Of a stretch of 64,000 nt of DNA, positions 27,449 to 36,187 are shown one piece after another (position 1 is the first letter of the stretch; each line of letters opens with the position of its first letter). Source of the stretch: Tepidibacillus decaturensis (GTDB lineage Bacteria; Bacillota; Bacilli; Tepidibacillales; Tepidibacillaceae). The stretch covers positions 639,930 through 703,929 of the forward strand of contig NZ_LSKU01000001.1 of assembly GCF_001561915.1 (NCBI RefSeq), in the 5' to 3' direction. A program made the position numbers and the translations under genes. The notes beneath the pieces are model-generated. The model did no database searches and was not told the origin of the DNA. It saw nothing but the letters and a program-made list of their open reading frames with translations.

Positions 27449-29224
27449 ATGGCTCACCCCTCAAGAAATAAACGAAGAATGTTTCAAGTTCTCATTTTAC
27501 TATCTATGTTATGGGTTGCATTACTAGGTAGATTATCTTGGATTCAAATCATTGCAACTCGAGATTTTTCATCACATCATATTGATTTGATCACAAACTC
27601 AATACGCCAAAGAAAACAAGAATTTATTTTGTCCAATGGGCGAGGAAACATTTATGATCGGAATCAACAATCTTTATTAGGACAAAAAGAAATCAGGACT
27701 GTGATTATTTTTCCTTTTATCAAGCAGGAGATCAATACTGAAAATATCAAAACATTAGCGGACATCCTTAACCTCAATTTAACTTTTCTAACCAACAAAA
27801 TGAGTAAAATGAAATCACCTAACTATTTGGATATTGATGGAAATCCAATTGAAATCACCTTTGAACAACAAAAGAAAATAGAGGCATTAAATATGCCTGG
27901 CATCTTAGCAACGACTTATACCTTTCAAGATGCTGAACAAGTCCTTGCAAAGCATGTCATTGGGTTCTTAGGTCAGGCTCCAAAAGAGATTTTAGAAAAT
28001 GAAACGTATCAGGACTTTTTGAAACGAGGGATATTAAAAAAAGATAGTTTAATCGGTCGTTCCGGACTACAAAAGTCTTTTCAGGAGTTGTTGATGGGAG
28101 TGGGTGAATCAAAGATTGCCTATTTTGTAGACAATCAAAGAAAACCATTAAATGGACTAGCTTCAAAATACCAGATACCAGAAGATCCTTATTACCCTTT
28201 ATCATTAGTCACAACAATCGATAAAGAGGTTCAATCTTTCGCAGAAAAAGAATTAAGAAAATATGGGATTGAAGATGGAAGTGTTGTCGTGTTAGATGCG
28301 AAAAATGCCGACATATTAGCCATGGCAAGTGCACCAGATTTCCAATTAGACCGAGTGAACCCTACATCAACGGATTGGAACAACAAAGCTGTACAAGTCA
28401 TTGAGCCAGGTTCCATTTTTAAAACCGTTGTAGCGATTGCTGGATTAGAAGAAGGTGTTGTTACACCGCAAGAGAAATTTGCTTATCAAGGCGAATATGA
28501 TTTTTACCATTTCTCTGTTGACCAAGATTCAGAAGAAATGACTTTTTCTGATGGTTATGCCGATTCGATCAATTTTATTTTCGGAAAGGTAGCAGAATGG
28601 TTAGGCCCTGAAAAAATAGAGGAATATGCAGATAAGTTAGGATTGGTTGGGCAAGTTGGTTGGAGAGGCCGTTTTTTTAACAATGAATCCTTTCAACAAA
28701 TCGATAATGAACAAAAGAATCGGGTATTTCATGAGAATACAAATAAAAAAGATCTTGGCTCCATATTAAGGACAGCTATTGGCCAACAGGATGTAAGAAT
28801 CTCACCACTAGCTGCGGCTAATTTGGTAGTTACCGTTTTAAACGATGGGGAAGTGTACCAGCCACGATTAGTAGAAAAAGTCGTATATAAAAATGGAGCA
28901 GATTATTATCAATTCTCTATTCATAAGAACGAAGAAAAAGTAGGAAGTCCAAGGACTTATGAGGAAATGAGAAAGATGATGGAAAAAGTCGTCGAGGAAG
29001 GGACAGGGAAAATTTTAAGACAAGCAAAATGGAAATTGGCAGGTAAATCAGGAACAGCAGAAACAGATAAAACCAAAAATAATCAATGGTTTATCGGTTA
29101 TGGGCCTGTTGAAAGTCCCAAATACGCGGTCGCGGTAGCAGTAAAAAATGTTTCTACTTCAAAACCATTAGCCAAGCAAGTGTTTATGGGGATTATGGAC
29201 GATCTAGCCGATTATGAGGATTAA
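27449..29224 (+). CDS. class B penicillin-binding protein (PbpI/YrrR-like transpeptidase)
   Basis: 591-aa class B PBP: an N-terminal membrane anchor (about residues 12-32), a dimerisation domain, and a C-terminal transpeptidase with SxxK in EPGSIFKTV (about residue 325), SxN in ADSINF, and KSGTAET near residue 533 in place of KTG. It cross-links peptidoglycan outside the membrane. The RG.IYDRN segment is typical of FtsI/SpoVD-type proteins, but no PASTA domain is present. In B. subtilis PbpI is produced during sporulation. ATG at 27449 after GGAGG. Confidence 0.92.
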   Translation: MAHPSRNKRRMFQVLILLSMLWVALLGRLSWIQIIATRDFSSHHIDLITNSIRQRKQEFILSNGRGNIYDRNQQSLLGQKEIRTVIIFPFIKQEINTENIKTLADILNLNLTFLTNKMSKMKSPNYLDIDGNPIEITFEQQKKIEALNMPGILATTYTFQDAEQVLAKHVIGFLGQAPKEILENETYQDFLKRGILKKDSLIGRSGLQKSFQELLMGVGESKIAYFVDNQRKPLNGLASKYQIPEDPYYPLSLVTTIDKEVQSFAEKELRKYGIEDGSVVVLDAKNADILAMASAPDFQLDRVNPTSTDWNNKAVQVIEPGSIFKTVVAIAGLEEGVVTPQEKFAYQGEYDFYHFSVDQDSEEMTFSDGYADSINFIFGKVAEWLGPEKIEEYADKLGLVGQVGWRGRFFNNESFQQIDNEQKNRVFHENTNKKDLGSILRTAIGQQDVRISPLAAANLVVTVLNDGEVYQPRLVEKVVYKNGADYYQFSIHKNEEKVGSPRTYEEMRKMMEKVVEEGTGKILRQAKWKLAGKSGTAETDKTKNNQWFIGYGPVESPKYAVAVAVKNVSTSKPLAKQVFMGIMDDLADYED

Positions 29225-29233
29225 AAATAAAAA

Positions 29234-29259
29234 GGGCCGTTTTTACGACCCAATTTTTA
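29234..29259. terminator. bidirectional terminator, pbpI / DASS transporter
   Basis: GGGCCG / CGACCC stem with TTTTTA in the loop. An AATTTTT tail follows on the + strand and a T-rich tail on the - strand (complement of TAAAAATAAAAA). A second hairpin (GGGAAAGT / ACTTTC) follows to 29285. Confidence 0.75.
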
Positions 29260-29304
29260 TAGGGAAAGTATAACTTTCTTCCCCATTTTTTATTAATAGA
29301 AATA

Positions 29305-29338
29305 CACGGACAACGGAGCGCGTTGGAATATACAAACC
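29305..29338 (+). repeat. 34-bp intergenic element, copy C
   Basis: Matches the copy at 16227-16260 at 30 of 34 positions without gaps, including ACGGAGCG and TGGAATATACAAACC. It lies just past the 3' end of the - strand transporter gene. No inverted partner is seen here. Confidence 0.65.
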
Positions 29339-29342
29339 TATT

Positions 29343-31103
29343 CTATTTGGGTTGAAAAACTGCCCAATCAGGTAAAACATTCGGATCAAAATTCCATACG
29401 ACTGGGATGTAATAATAGGCTAACAAGGTTATAAGAAGAACTCCAAAGATATTTAGCCAAAAACCTGCTTTTGCCATTTGGGGGATTGTAATATATCCTG
29501 TTCCAAAAACAATGGCATTTGGTGGAGTCGCCACTGGTAACATAAATGCAAAGCTTGCTGCTACGGCTGCAGTTATTAGGAAACCATATGGATGAGCATG
29601 CATTGCCATTGCTAAAGCGGCCATAACTGGCATCATCATGGTTGCTGTTGCGGTATTCGAGGTCATTTCGGTTAAGAAAATCACTAGGGTGGTCACCGCC
29701 AACATCAAAACAAGGGCTGGAACATTTTCTAGTGCTTGAAGTTTTAAAGCAATCCATTCAGCTAAACCTGTATCAGCCATCGCATCTGCTAGCGATAGTC
29801 CACCACCAAATAGAAGTAAAATCCCCCATGGTACCTTTTTAAAAGCATCAATACTTAATAAAAATTGGTTATTTTTTAAACTGACAGGGATCACGAATAA
29901 AAGAATGGCAGCAAACATGGCTATCGTTGTATCGTTAATTTTATCAAACGTATGAATATCTATCGATTTAAACCAATCAATAGCAAACGTTCGAATGATC
30001 CAAAGAAAAGCTGTTAATGAGAAAATCACCAAGACTTGTTTTTCCTGCTTTGACATCCTTCCAAGTTTCCGAATTTCGTTATTAATGACTTCAATACCAC
30101 CAGGTAGAGACTTAATTTGCGTTTTAAAGGCGATCTTCGTTAAATACCACCATGTAAAGAGCAAACTTACCACGGCAATGGGAACCCCAAATACCATCCA
30201 CTGGCCAAAGGAAATTTGTTTATCATAAGTTTCATTAATAAAAGCGACTAGGACTGTATTAGGCGGTGTACCAATAATCGTTGCCACACCACCAATCGAA
30301 GCACTATAAGCAATCCCTAACATCAGTGCAGTTCCTAATGGGAATTTACCCTGTTCAGTGTTAATATTGATCTGCTTTTCTTTAAATAGATCTGCGATTT
30401 GATAAATAACCGCTAAACCAATGGGAAGCATCATCATCGATGTAGCTGTATTAGAAATCCACATCGATAGAAAACCAGTAGCTACCATAAATCCTAGAAC
30501 TAATCCATCTAGATTTTTGCCAAACATTTTAATAACATGTAGAGCAATACGACGGTGTAAATTCCATTGTTCAATAGCAATTGCTAATAAGAATCCGCCT
30601 AAATAAAGATAAATGAGATCATTAGCATAAGGAGCAGTAGCAGCCTTGGAACTTACAGCACCTGTTGCCGGAAATAAAAGAATGGGTAATAACGAAGTCA
30701 GTGGAATGGGTACTGCTTCTGTAATCCACCAAGTTGCCATCCATAATGCAATGGCAGCTACAGACTTTCCTTCATTAGTAAGGCCTTCTAATGTAGGAAA
30801 TAATAAAGTAAGTAAAAATAATAGTGGTCCTAAAAATAAACCAATCTTTTGTCTTGTAGAATATTTGTCATGTTGGTCTTCAGGTTCTTGTTCAGAGTAG
30901 GAATGCTTTGAACTCGAAGAAGGATATTCTTGTGCTTCAGCAGTTTGCTCAGCAAAAAGAAATATCGAATGAACCTTACTTTCTTTTTGACTCTTTTCTA
31001 AGATCATACCATCTGTTGCAAATAAAGGCTTTAAGCGAAGCAATTGTTTCATCTGGTCATGATATTGCCACATCAAACGCCAAACCCTCAAAAAAATACT
31101 CAT
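29343..31103 (-). CDS. DASS-family sodium:dicarboxylate/divalent-anion symporter (SLC13)
   Basis: 586-aa transporter with about 11-12 membrane segments. The two SNT signatures are visible (WISNTATSMMMLP and EMTSNTATATMMMPV), as is the GGVATIIGTPPN region, typical of Na+-coupled dicarboxylate, citrate or sulfate carriers. An unusually long hydrophilic N-terminus of about 85 residues, rich in Ser, Glu and Gln, comes before the first helix. The ATG at 31103 follows GGGGGA; the frame extends to 31118. The exact substrate cannot be told. Confidence 0.9.
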   Translation of the reverse strand: MSIFLRVWRLMWQYHDQMKQLLRLKPLFATDGMILEKSQKESKVHSIFLFAEQTAEAQEYPSSSSKHSYSEQEPEDQHDKYSTRQKIGLFLGPLLFLLTLLFPTLEGLTNEGKSVAAIALWMATWWITEAVPIPLTSLLPILLFPATGAVSSKAATAPYANDLIYLYLGGFLLAIAIEQWNLHRRIALHVIKMFGKNLDGLVLGFMVATGFLSMWISNTATSMMMLPIGLAVIYQIADLFKEKQININTEQGKFPLGTALMLGIAYSASIGGVATIIGTPPNTVLVAFINETYDKQISFGQWMVFGVPIAVVSLLFTWWYLTKIAFKTQIKSLPGGIEVINNEIRKLGRMSKQEKQVLVIFSLTAFLWIIRTFAIDWFKSIDIHTFDKINDTTIAMFAAILLFVIPVSLKNNQFLLSIDAFKKVPWGILLLFGGGLSLADAMADTGLAEWIALKLQALENVPALVLMLAVTTLVIFLTEMTSNTATATMMMPVMAALAMAMHAHPYGFLITAAVAASFAFMLPVATPPNAIVFGTGYITIPQMAKAGFWLNIFGVLLITLLAYYYIPVVWNFDPNVLPDWAVFQPK

Positions 31104-31224
31104 TTTATGTTCCCCCATTTGATTTTTAGTATTTGTATAATTATATTATAATACAAAATATTCTTATTTTTATAGATTTTTCAGAAAAAAACAATATTGT
31201 GAAGTATAAAAGTTTTATGGTACA

Positions 31225-31256
31225 GGCACGGTAACTCTCCTTTGCTGCATATACTA
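31225..31256 (+). promoter_or_regulatory. candidate sigma-E/sigma-K promoter of sigK
   Basis: The -10-like CATATACTA (31248-31256) fits the sigma-K pattern CATAnnnTA and also the sigma-E pattern CATAyAnT. A GGCAC box lies 18 bases upstream. In B. subtilis sigK is transcribed by sigma-E and then by sigma-K itself. Not proven here. Confidence 0.45.
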
Positions 31257-31293
31257 TAATAGTTTTCCTTTTCGATGCCTAGGAGGTGACAAT

Positions 31294-32001
31294 GTGTCTG
31301 GCTTATTTACCGCACTTGCAATACTGCTTAAAGAGTTAACTTTATTTGTTTCTTATGTTAAAAATAATGCTTTTCCTCAACCACTGAGTGAGAAGGATGA
31401 AGAAAACCAAATCACCTTATTACTAAGGGGGGATCAGCAAGCAAGAAACAAATTGATCGAACATAATTTGCGACTGGTGGCCCATGTTGTAAAGAAGTTC
31501 GAGAATACTGGAGAGGACACAGAAGATTTAATCTCGATTGGAACGATTGGACTGATTAAAGGTATTGAAAGTTATCAAGCCAATAAAGGCACAAAATTGG
31601 CTACATATGCAGCTCGTTGTATTGAAAACGAAATTCTCATGCACCTACGTTCATTAAAGAAAACCAAGAAAGACGTCTCCTTGCATGATCCAATTGGTAC
31701 GGATAAAGAAGGAAATGAAATTACCCTAATTGATGTACTAGGAACGGAACTGGATGATGTCATTGATGAAGTACAATTAAAAATTGAAAAAAGCAAAATC
31801 TATAACTTTCTTCATATTTTGGATGATCGAGAAAAAGAAGTGATCATTGGACGGTTTGGATTGATAGATGGAAACGAACGCACCCAAAGGGAGATCGCCA
31901 AAGAACTAGGGATTTCCCGTTCGTATGTTTCAAGAATAGAAAAAAGAGCACTGATGAAGTTATTTAATGAGTTTTATCGAAGTGGAAGGAAGAAGGGGTA
32001 G
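31294..32001 (+). CDS. sigK: RNA polymerase sigma-K factor (mother-cell sporulation)
   Basis: 235-aa pro-sigma-K. The hydrophobic N-terminal pro-sequence (about 20 residues, [19 protein letters not shown]) is the part removed by SpoIVFB. Region 2 ([33 protein letters not shown]) and region 4 ([26 protein letters not shown]) follow. The gene is uninterrupted, with no skin-type insertion. Start is GTG at 31294 behind a perfect AGGAGGTGA; the overlapping ATG at 31292 is out of frame. It drives late mother-cell coat and cortex genes. Confidence 0.96.
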   Translation: MSGLFTALAILLKELTLFVSYVKNNAFPQPLSEKDEENQITLLLRGDQQARNKLIEHNLRLVAHVVKKFENTGEDTEDLISIGTIGLIKGIESYQANKGTKLATYAARCIENEILMHLRSLKKTKKDVSLHDPIGTDKEGNEITLIDVLGTELDDVIDEVQLKIEKSKIYNFLHILDDREKEVIIGRFGLIDGNERTQREIAKELGISRSYVSRIEKRALMKLFNEFYRSGRKKG

Positions 32002-32233
32002 AAGGATAAAAACGGTGAAGAAGTAAAGAAAACATTTGATCGAATCGGTTTTAAATACTTGTAAATTTTTGATCCATGTTCCTTCCTCCTTTTATATACT
32101 CTAATATTAGGATACATGAAATTTAACCGTCATGATGTGATTCATCTCACATCCATAATATTCCAGTATTCAAAAATCATAAAAGATGGTGTATTGTATG
32201 ATCATATATTCTTTCATAGATTGGGGAGAGAAG

Positions 32234-33136
32234 ATGCAACAGATCTACTATTTTTTATTACTACTTACAAGTATGTTATGGGCAGGCAATTTTGTAGCGG
32301 GTAAATTTCTAGTTGGCCATGCTTCTTTTTTGACTTTAACTTCCATTCGTTGGTTTATTGCTATCCTATTTCTTTTTCCATTTGTTAGGTTCAAAGAAAA
32401 ACAGTTACTTCCACCTAGAAAGGCTCTTTTTCTTTTGTTTTTAATGGGAGTGACTGGTGTAGATTTCTTTAATATTTTTATGTTTCTTGCATTGGAAAGA
32501 ACGAGCGCTGATAATGTAGGGCTGATCTCTGCCTTAAATCCAATCGCGATTGCCATAGCATCTTTTTTCATTCTCAAAGAGAAAATGAGTAGACGCCAAA
32601 TCTTAGGAATGACTCTTTCATTACTAGGTGTTTTCATTGTCATATCTGAAGGAGAATGGCAAAAACTTTTAAGATTTCATTTCAACACAGGCGATTTATT
32701 CATGTTAGCTGCAGTTGGTTCTTGGGGACTTTATTCTGTAGTAGGTAGAAAAGTGATGCATCAGGTTTCACCTTTAATGTCTACTTTATGGGCAGGCATA
32801 TTTGGAGTTCTTACTTTGTTACCTTTTAATTTGTTCACATTTTATGTGATCGATCCGAATTTTTCTTTTTGGATGGCTACTGCTTATGTTAGTATAGGTG
32901 CAACAGTGTTAGGAATGGTCTTTTGGAATATAGGGGTACAAAAGGTTGGAGGGACAAAATCGGGGATGTTTCTTAATTTTAATCCGATCTTTACTGCTTT
33001 CTTTGCATACTTTTTCTTAGGTGAACATATTACTTTTGTACAGTTGATTGGAACAGTAACAGTGATTATCGGGGTTTATATTTTTACGTTAAGAGCTAAT
33101 TCGATTTCTAAACAAGCAACATTGATGAACGAATAA
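32234..33136 (+). CDS. DMT-superfamily (EamA) transporter
   Basis: 300-aa protein with about ten membrane segments made of two EamA repeats: the first ends near ERTSADNVGLISALNPI, the second near VGGTKSGMFLNFNPIFTAFFAYFFLGE. Such proteins export amino acids or metabolites; the substrate is unknown. The ATG at 32234 follows GGGGAGAG and is preferred over an earlier in-frame start at 32186. The 232-base gap before it holds no other gene that I can support. Confidence 0.87.
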   Translation: MQQIYYFLLLLTSMLWAGNFVAGKFLVGHASFLTLTSIRWFIAILFLFPFVRFKEKQLLPPRKALFLLFLMGVTGVDFFNIFMFLALERTSADNVGLISALNPIAIAIASFFILKEKMSRRQILGMTLSLLGVFIVISEGEWQKLLRFHFNTGDLFMLAAVGSWGLYSVVGRKVMHQVSPLMSTLWAGIFGVLTLLPFNLFTFYVIDPNFSFWMATAYVSIGATVLGMVFWNIGVQKVGGTKSGMFLNFNPIFTAFFAYFFLGEHITFVQLIGTVTVIIGVYIFTLRANSISKQATLMNE

Positions 33137-33163
33137 AATACGATTAGAACTAAATTTAAGGAC

Positions 33164-33191
33164 TTGTTCAATGCTTGAAATGATGTATAAT
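33164..33191 (+). promoter_or_regulatory. probable sigma-A promoter of the cobalamin operon
   Basis: TTGTTC (33164-33169), a 16-base spacer and TATAAT (33186-33191), placed about 30 bases before the riboswitch. Confidence 0.55.
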
Positions 33192-33217
33192 AGAACACAT
33201 AATTGAATAGCATGTAT

Positions 33218-33382
33218 GAATAGGTTCTTTTAAGTCATGACTTAAAAGATGAAAAGGGAAGTTCGGTGAAATCCCGACGCGGTCCCGCCACTGTAAATTG
33301 GAAGCATTTCGTGTGATGCCACTGTCATTAAGATGGGAAGGTGCGAAATTGCATTGCCATAAGCCAGGAGACCTGCCTATTC
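33218..33382 (+). promoter_or_regulatory. cobalamin (B12) riboswitch
   Basis: Contains the B12-box core (GACGCGGTCCCGCCACTGTAA near 33277-33297, and AGCCAGGAGACCTGCC near 33362-33377). The closing stem pairs GAATAGG (33218-33224) with CCTATTC (33376-33382). Adenosylcobalamin binding should promote the downstream terminator (33466-33502) and shut off the btu genes. Confidence 0.95.
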
Positions 33383-33465
33383 ATAGAGGAAGCTTATCCT
33401 TCGAGGAAAAGGAAGGCGCCGAGAAAACGTAAATTCTTCATAACGTTTTTCAGCACCATACATAC

Positions 33466-33502
33466 AACCTTTTTTGTCCTTAGGATAAAAAGGGTTTTTT
33501 TA
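33466..33502 (+). terminator. riboswitch-controlled terminator
   Basis: AACC-TTTTT-GTCC / GGA-AAAA-GGGTT stem followed by T7. A second hairpin, GAAAACGT / ACGTTTTTC (33423-33452), precedes it and may act as the antiterminator side. Confidence 0.8.
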
Positions 33503-33564
33503 ATGGTAGGGTACTTTTGTGGATTTTTATTCCTCGACATGCAAAAAAAGAAGGAGAGAAGAGC

Positions 33565-33825
33565 ATGTTGAAAAAAAGTCTTGTCTGGTTGTCAGGATGT
33601 GGAATTGCGAATGATGTATCATCAAAGCAACCTGAAGTACAAACTCCAGCCAACTCAGTATCTAGCATCACAAATTATCCTTCAACGATTACTGATGATT
33701 CAGGTACACAGACTGAAACTTTATTTGCTCTCGGCATCGTTTTAGGAGCACATCGCATTATTGATGGCCTAGAAAGTATTGTCAATGCATTATATCCAGA
33801 TTTGCTAGAGTTGGTTATGGTATGA
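33565..33825 (+). pseudogene. remnant of a BtuF-like B12-binding lipoprotein, 86 codons
   Basis: The reading frame keeps recognisable pieces of an ABC substrate-binding protein in the right order: a basic start with an LSGC lipobox but almost no hydrophobic core, a Ser/Pro linker, NYPSTITDDSG, TETLFALG, and LESIVNALYPDLLEL. The normal protein is about 300 aa; the stretches between these blocks are gone, and the whole domain after the last one too. The deletions keep the frame. The SD AAGGAGAG is good and the stop overlaps the btuC start, so it may still be translated and help start btuC. Confidence 0.7.
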
Positions 33826-34856
33826 ACATGAATAAAAAAATCCTTTTATGGGTTGGAGGGCTTATTCTCCTACTCATGTTTTCCATGATCTTAAGTTTAA
33901 TGATCGGTTCTGTTTCTGTACCACCCAAATTAACCGTGCGAATACTACTTAATCATCTACCATTTTTAAATTTAGAGCCTAATTGGTCAATTGGCCAAGA
34001 ATCTATCGTATGGAATTTACGATTACCAAGAGTTTTCTTAAGCCTGTTAGTTGGAGCAATGTTATCTGTTGCTGGAGTTGCATTCCAAGGGGTTTTACGT
34101 AACCCTTTAGCAGATCCATATATACTGGGTGTTTCGTCTGGGGCTGCACTAGGAGCAGCAATGACCATATTATTTGGACATCAAATCGGATTCCTTGGTC
34201 AATTCAGCCTTCCCCTTTTTGCTTTTATTGGAGCGATTATCTCACTAGGTCTAGTCATTTTATTAACCTCAACTCAGCATATTCGTTCAAATGAGATACT
34301 AATTTTAGCAGGGGTTGTTATTCAAGCTTTTTCGGGAGCAATATTAACTTTTTTAATTGCGTTGTCTGGTGAAAAAATGCAATCGATTATCTTTTGGATG
34401 ATGGGAAGTTTAGCCAACCATGATTGGATAGATGTAAGGATCCTTTTGCCTTATTTTCTAGTTGGTTTATTGTATTTAGGCACGCAATACCGAGAATTAA
34501 ATATATTGGCTTTAGGTGAACAAGCTGCAACACATTTGGGGATCGAAGTAGAGAAGAAAAAGTTTTATATTTTAACCGTTGCTTCATTACTTGCTGCAGC
34601 AGCAGTATCGATTGTTGGTATCATCGGATTTGTTGGTCTGATTATCCCTCATCTTATTCGCTTATTAACTGGACCAAACCATCGGATTTTGCTTCCTATT
34701 TCTACTTTAGCAGGGGCGTTGTTTTTATTGTGGGCTGATACTATAGCTAGAACAATTATTCCTTCAAGAGAAATTCCAATCGGTGTAGTTACAGCAATGA
34801 TCGGTGCACCTTTTTTTGCTTATTTGCTTCGAAAGGGAATAAGGAGAGAACATTAA
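33822..34856 (+). CDS. btuC: cobalamin ABC transporter permease (FecCD family)
   Basis: 344-aa permease with about ten membrane segments. FecCD motifs are present: LRLPRVFLSLLVGAMLSVAG, NPLADPYILGVSSGAALG, and the EAA-like GIIGFVGLIIPHLIRLL. It forms the channel for B12 with the ATPase downstream. B12 specificity is inferred from the riboswitch, since the family also carries iron-siderophores. Start ATG 33822 overlaps the remnant's stop; an ATG at 33828 is also possible. No strong SD, which fits translational coupling. Confidence 0.92.
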   Translation: MNMNKKILLWVGGLILLLMFSMILSLMIGSVSVPPKLTVRILLNHLPFLNLEPNWSIGQESIVWNLRLPRVFLSLLVGAMLSVAGVAFQGVLRNPLADPYILGVSSGAALGAAMTILFGHQIGFLGQFSLPLFAFIGAIISLGLVILLTSTQHIRSNEILILAGVVIQAFSGAILTFLIALSGEKMQSIIFWMMGSLANHDWIDVRILLPYFLVGLLYLGTQYRELNILALGEQAATHLGIEVEKKKFYILTVASLLAAAAVSIVGIIGFVGLIIPHLIRLLTGPNHRILLPISTLAGALFLLWADTIARTIIPSREIPIGVVTAMIGAPFFAYLLRKGIRREH

Positions 34857-35632
34857 TGAAGATTTTTGAGTTGCAAAGCTTATCTTTTAAATATGGAACA
34901 AAGGAAATTTTGTCAGGGATTTCCTTTGAGATAGAACCAGGTGAAAGTTTTGGAATCATTGGGCCTAATGGAAGTGGAAAAAGCACTCTTTTACGAGCGA
35001 TGAGTGGGCTTTTATCAAAATTTGCTGGCGATATTTTTTTACAGGGTAAATCTATTCAATATTACAGCAAGAAGGAACTTGCAAAAGTTATTGCCTTTGT
35101 TGGCCAAGAAGGAACCCCTCCTCTTCCTTTTACTGTACATGAAGTCGTGACCATGGGGAGATATCCTTGGTTAAAACCATTTGCTAATCTCTCTGCTAAA
35201 GATGATGAAGTGATCAAAAACGCGCTGATTTTGATGAATCTCTGGGAAAAAAGAAACAGTCTCATTCAAACTTTATCTGGTGGGGAACGGCAATTAGTGG
35301 CTTTAGCCCGCGCAATGGTACAGGAACCTAAGATTCTTTTTTTGGACGAACCCACCACTTATTTAGATATTGGTCATCAAGTATTGGTATTGCAACTAGT
35401 CAGGAAATGGCAGGAGGAAAAAGGCTTAACCGTGGTCATGGTATTACATGATTTAAATCTGGCGGCACAGTATTGCGATCGGTTATTGCTTATGAAACAG
35501 GGAAATATACAAAGAATCGGCACAGTTGTTGAAGTTCTGAGAAAAGAACATATAGAAGAGGTTTATCAAACAAAAACAATTATGGTGAAACATCCAGAAC
35601 TGGGAATTCCACAGGTTCTGCTACCAAATTAA
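34856..35632 (+). CDS. btuD: cobalamin ABC transporter ATP-binding protein
   Basis: 258-aa ATPase with Walker A GPNGSGKST (about 37-45), Q-loop VGQEG, signature LSGGERQ, Walker B ILFLDEPTTYLD, and the H-loop VLHDLNLA. FepC/BtuD type. Its ATG overlaps the btuC stop by one base (TAATG). A good SD (AAGGAGAG) lies in the end of btuC. Confidence 0.93.
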   Translation: MKIFELQSLSFKYGTKEILSGISFEIEPGESFGIIGPNGSGKSTLLRAMSGLLSKFAGDIFLQGKSIQYYSKKELAKVIAFVGQEGTPPLPFTVHEVVTMGRYPWLKPFANLSAKDDEVIKNALILMNLWEKRNSLIQTLSGGERQLVALARAMVQEPKILFLDEPTTYLDIGHQVLVLQLVRKWQEEKGLTVVMVLHDLNLAAQYCDRLLLMKQGNIQRIGTVVEVLRKEHIEEVYQTKTIMVKHPELGIPQVLLPN

Positions 35633-35705
35633 TCATTCTAACAGTTTTAAAATTTTTATAAAATAGATATAAAGGAATCAAAATTAAAGAAAGGGGATGT
35701 TCTTA

Positions 35706-36008
35706 ATGGCGATTGTTGAAGTAACGATTACTCCACTAGGTACTGGAACACCAAGTGTTAGTCATTATGTAGCGGAAGTACATAAGGTTTTGGAGCAAGC
35801 ACCTGAAGCGCTTAAATATCAATTGACTCCTATGAGCACGATTATTGAAGGAGAGCTACAGGATATTTTATCCGTCATTCAAAGAATGCATGAGGTTCCT
35901 TTTGAAAAGGGAGCCTTAAGAGTATCTACTTCAATCAAAATCGATGATCGTCGTGATAAAAAAGCATCGATGGAGCAAAAGCTAAAATCTGTTCAAGAAA
36001 AACTTTAA
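35706..36008 (+). CDS. MTH1187-family thiamine-binding protein (UPF0045)
   Basis: 100-aa protein starting AIVEVTITPLGTGTPSVSHYVAEV, the signature of the MTH1187/YqgV family, which bind thiamine-like ligands in crystal structures. Role unproven. The ATG at 35706 follows AAAGGGGATG. It has a 73-base gap from btuD, so co-transcription with the B12 operon is possible but uncertain. A terminator follows at 36041. Confidence 0.87.
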   Translation: MAIVEVTITPLGTGTPSVSHYVAEVHKVLEQAPEALKYQLTPMSTIIEGELQDILSVIQRMHEVPFEKGALRVSTSIKIDDRRDKKASMEQKLKSVQEKL

Positions 36009-36040
36009 TTTTCAATAGAAATAAAAGCCTAATCATAGAG

Positions 36041-36072
36041 GAAGACTACTTTATAAGTAGCCTTCTTTTTTA
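36041..36072 (+). terminator. intrinsic terminator
   Basis: GAAG-CTACTT / AAGTAG-CTTC stem (one A-C mismatch) followed by TTTTTT. Confidence 0.85.
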
Positions 36073-36117
36073 TGATAAAGTTTACATTAACTTATCTTTT
36101 CATTTCTAATATTTTTT

Positions 36118-36147
36118 TTGCAGAAAACAGGATAAATATGGTATAGT
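36118..36147 (+). promoter_or_regulatory. probable sigma-A promoter of the yqeG operon
   Basis: TTGCAG (36118-36123), an 18-base spacer and TATAGT (36142-36147). It follows the terminator at 36041 and lies about 40 bases before yqeG. Confidence 0.65.
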
Positions 36148-36187
36148 TATTTTTCAGATGAAGGGATAAGAAGGAGAATAATCATTC

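Noticed and set aside
29386-29757. 123-codon frame inside the DASS transporter
   Set aside because: Same-strand, out-of-frame shadow of a clear transporter gene.
31294-32001. Skin-like element in sigK
   Set aside because: The gene is complete and collinear; no recombinase gene is nearby.
32116-32304. 62-codon frame before the EamA gene
   Set aside because: No SD, overlaps the real gene in another frame, and the product has no recognisable features.
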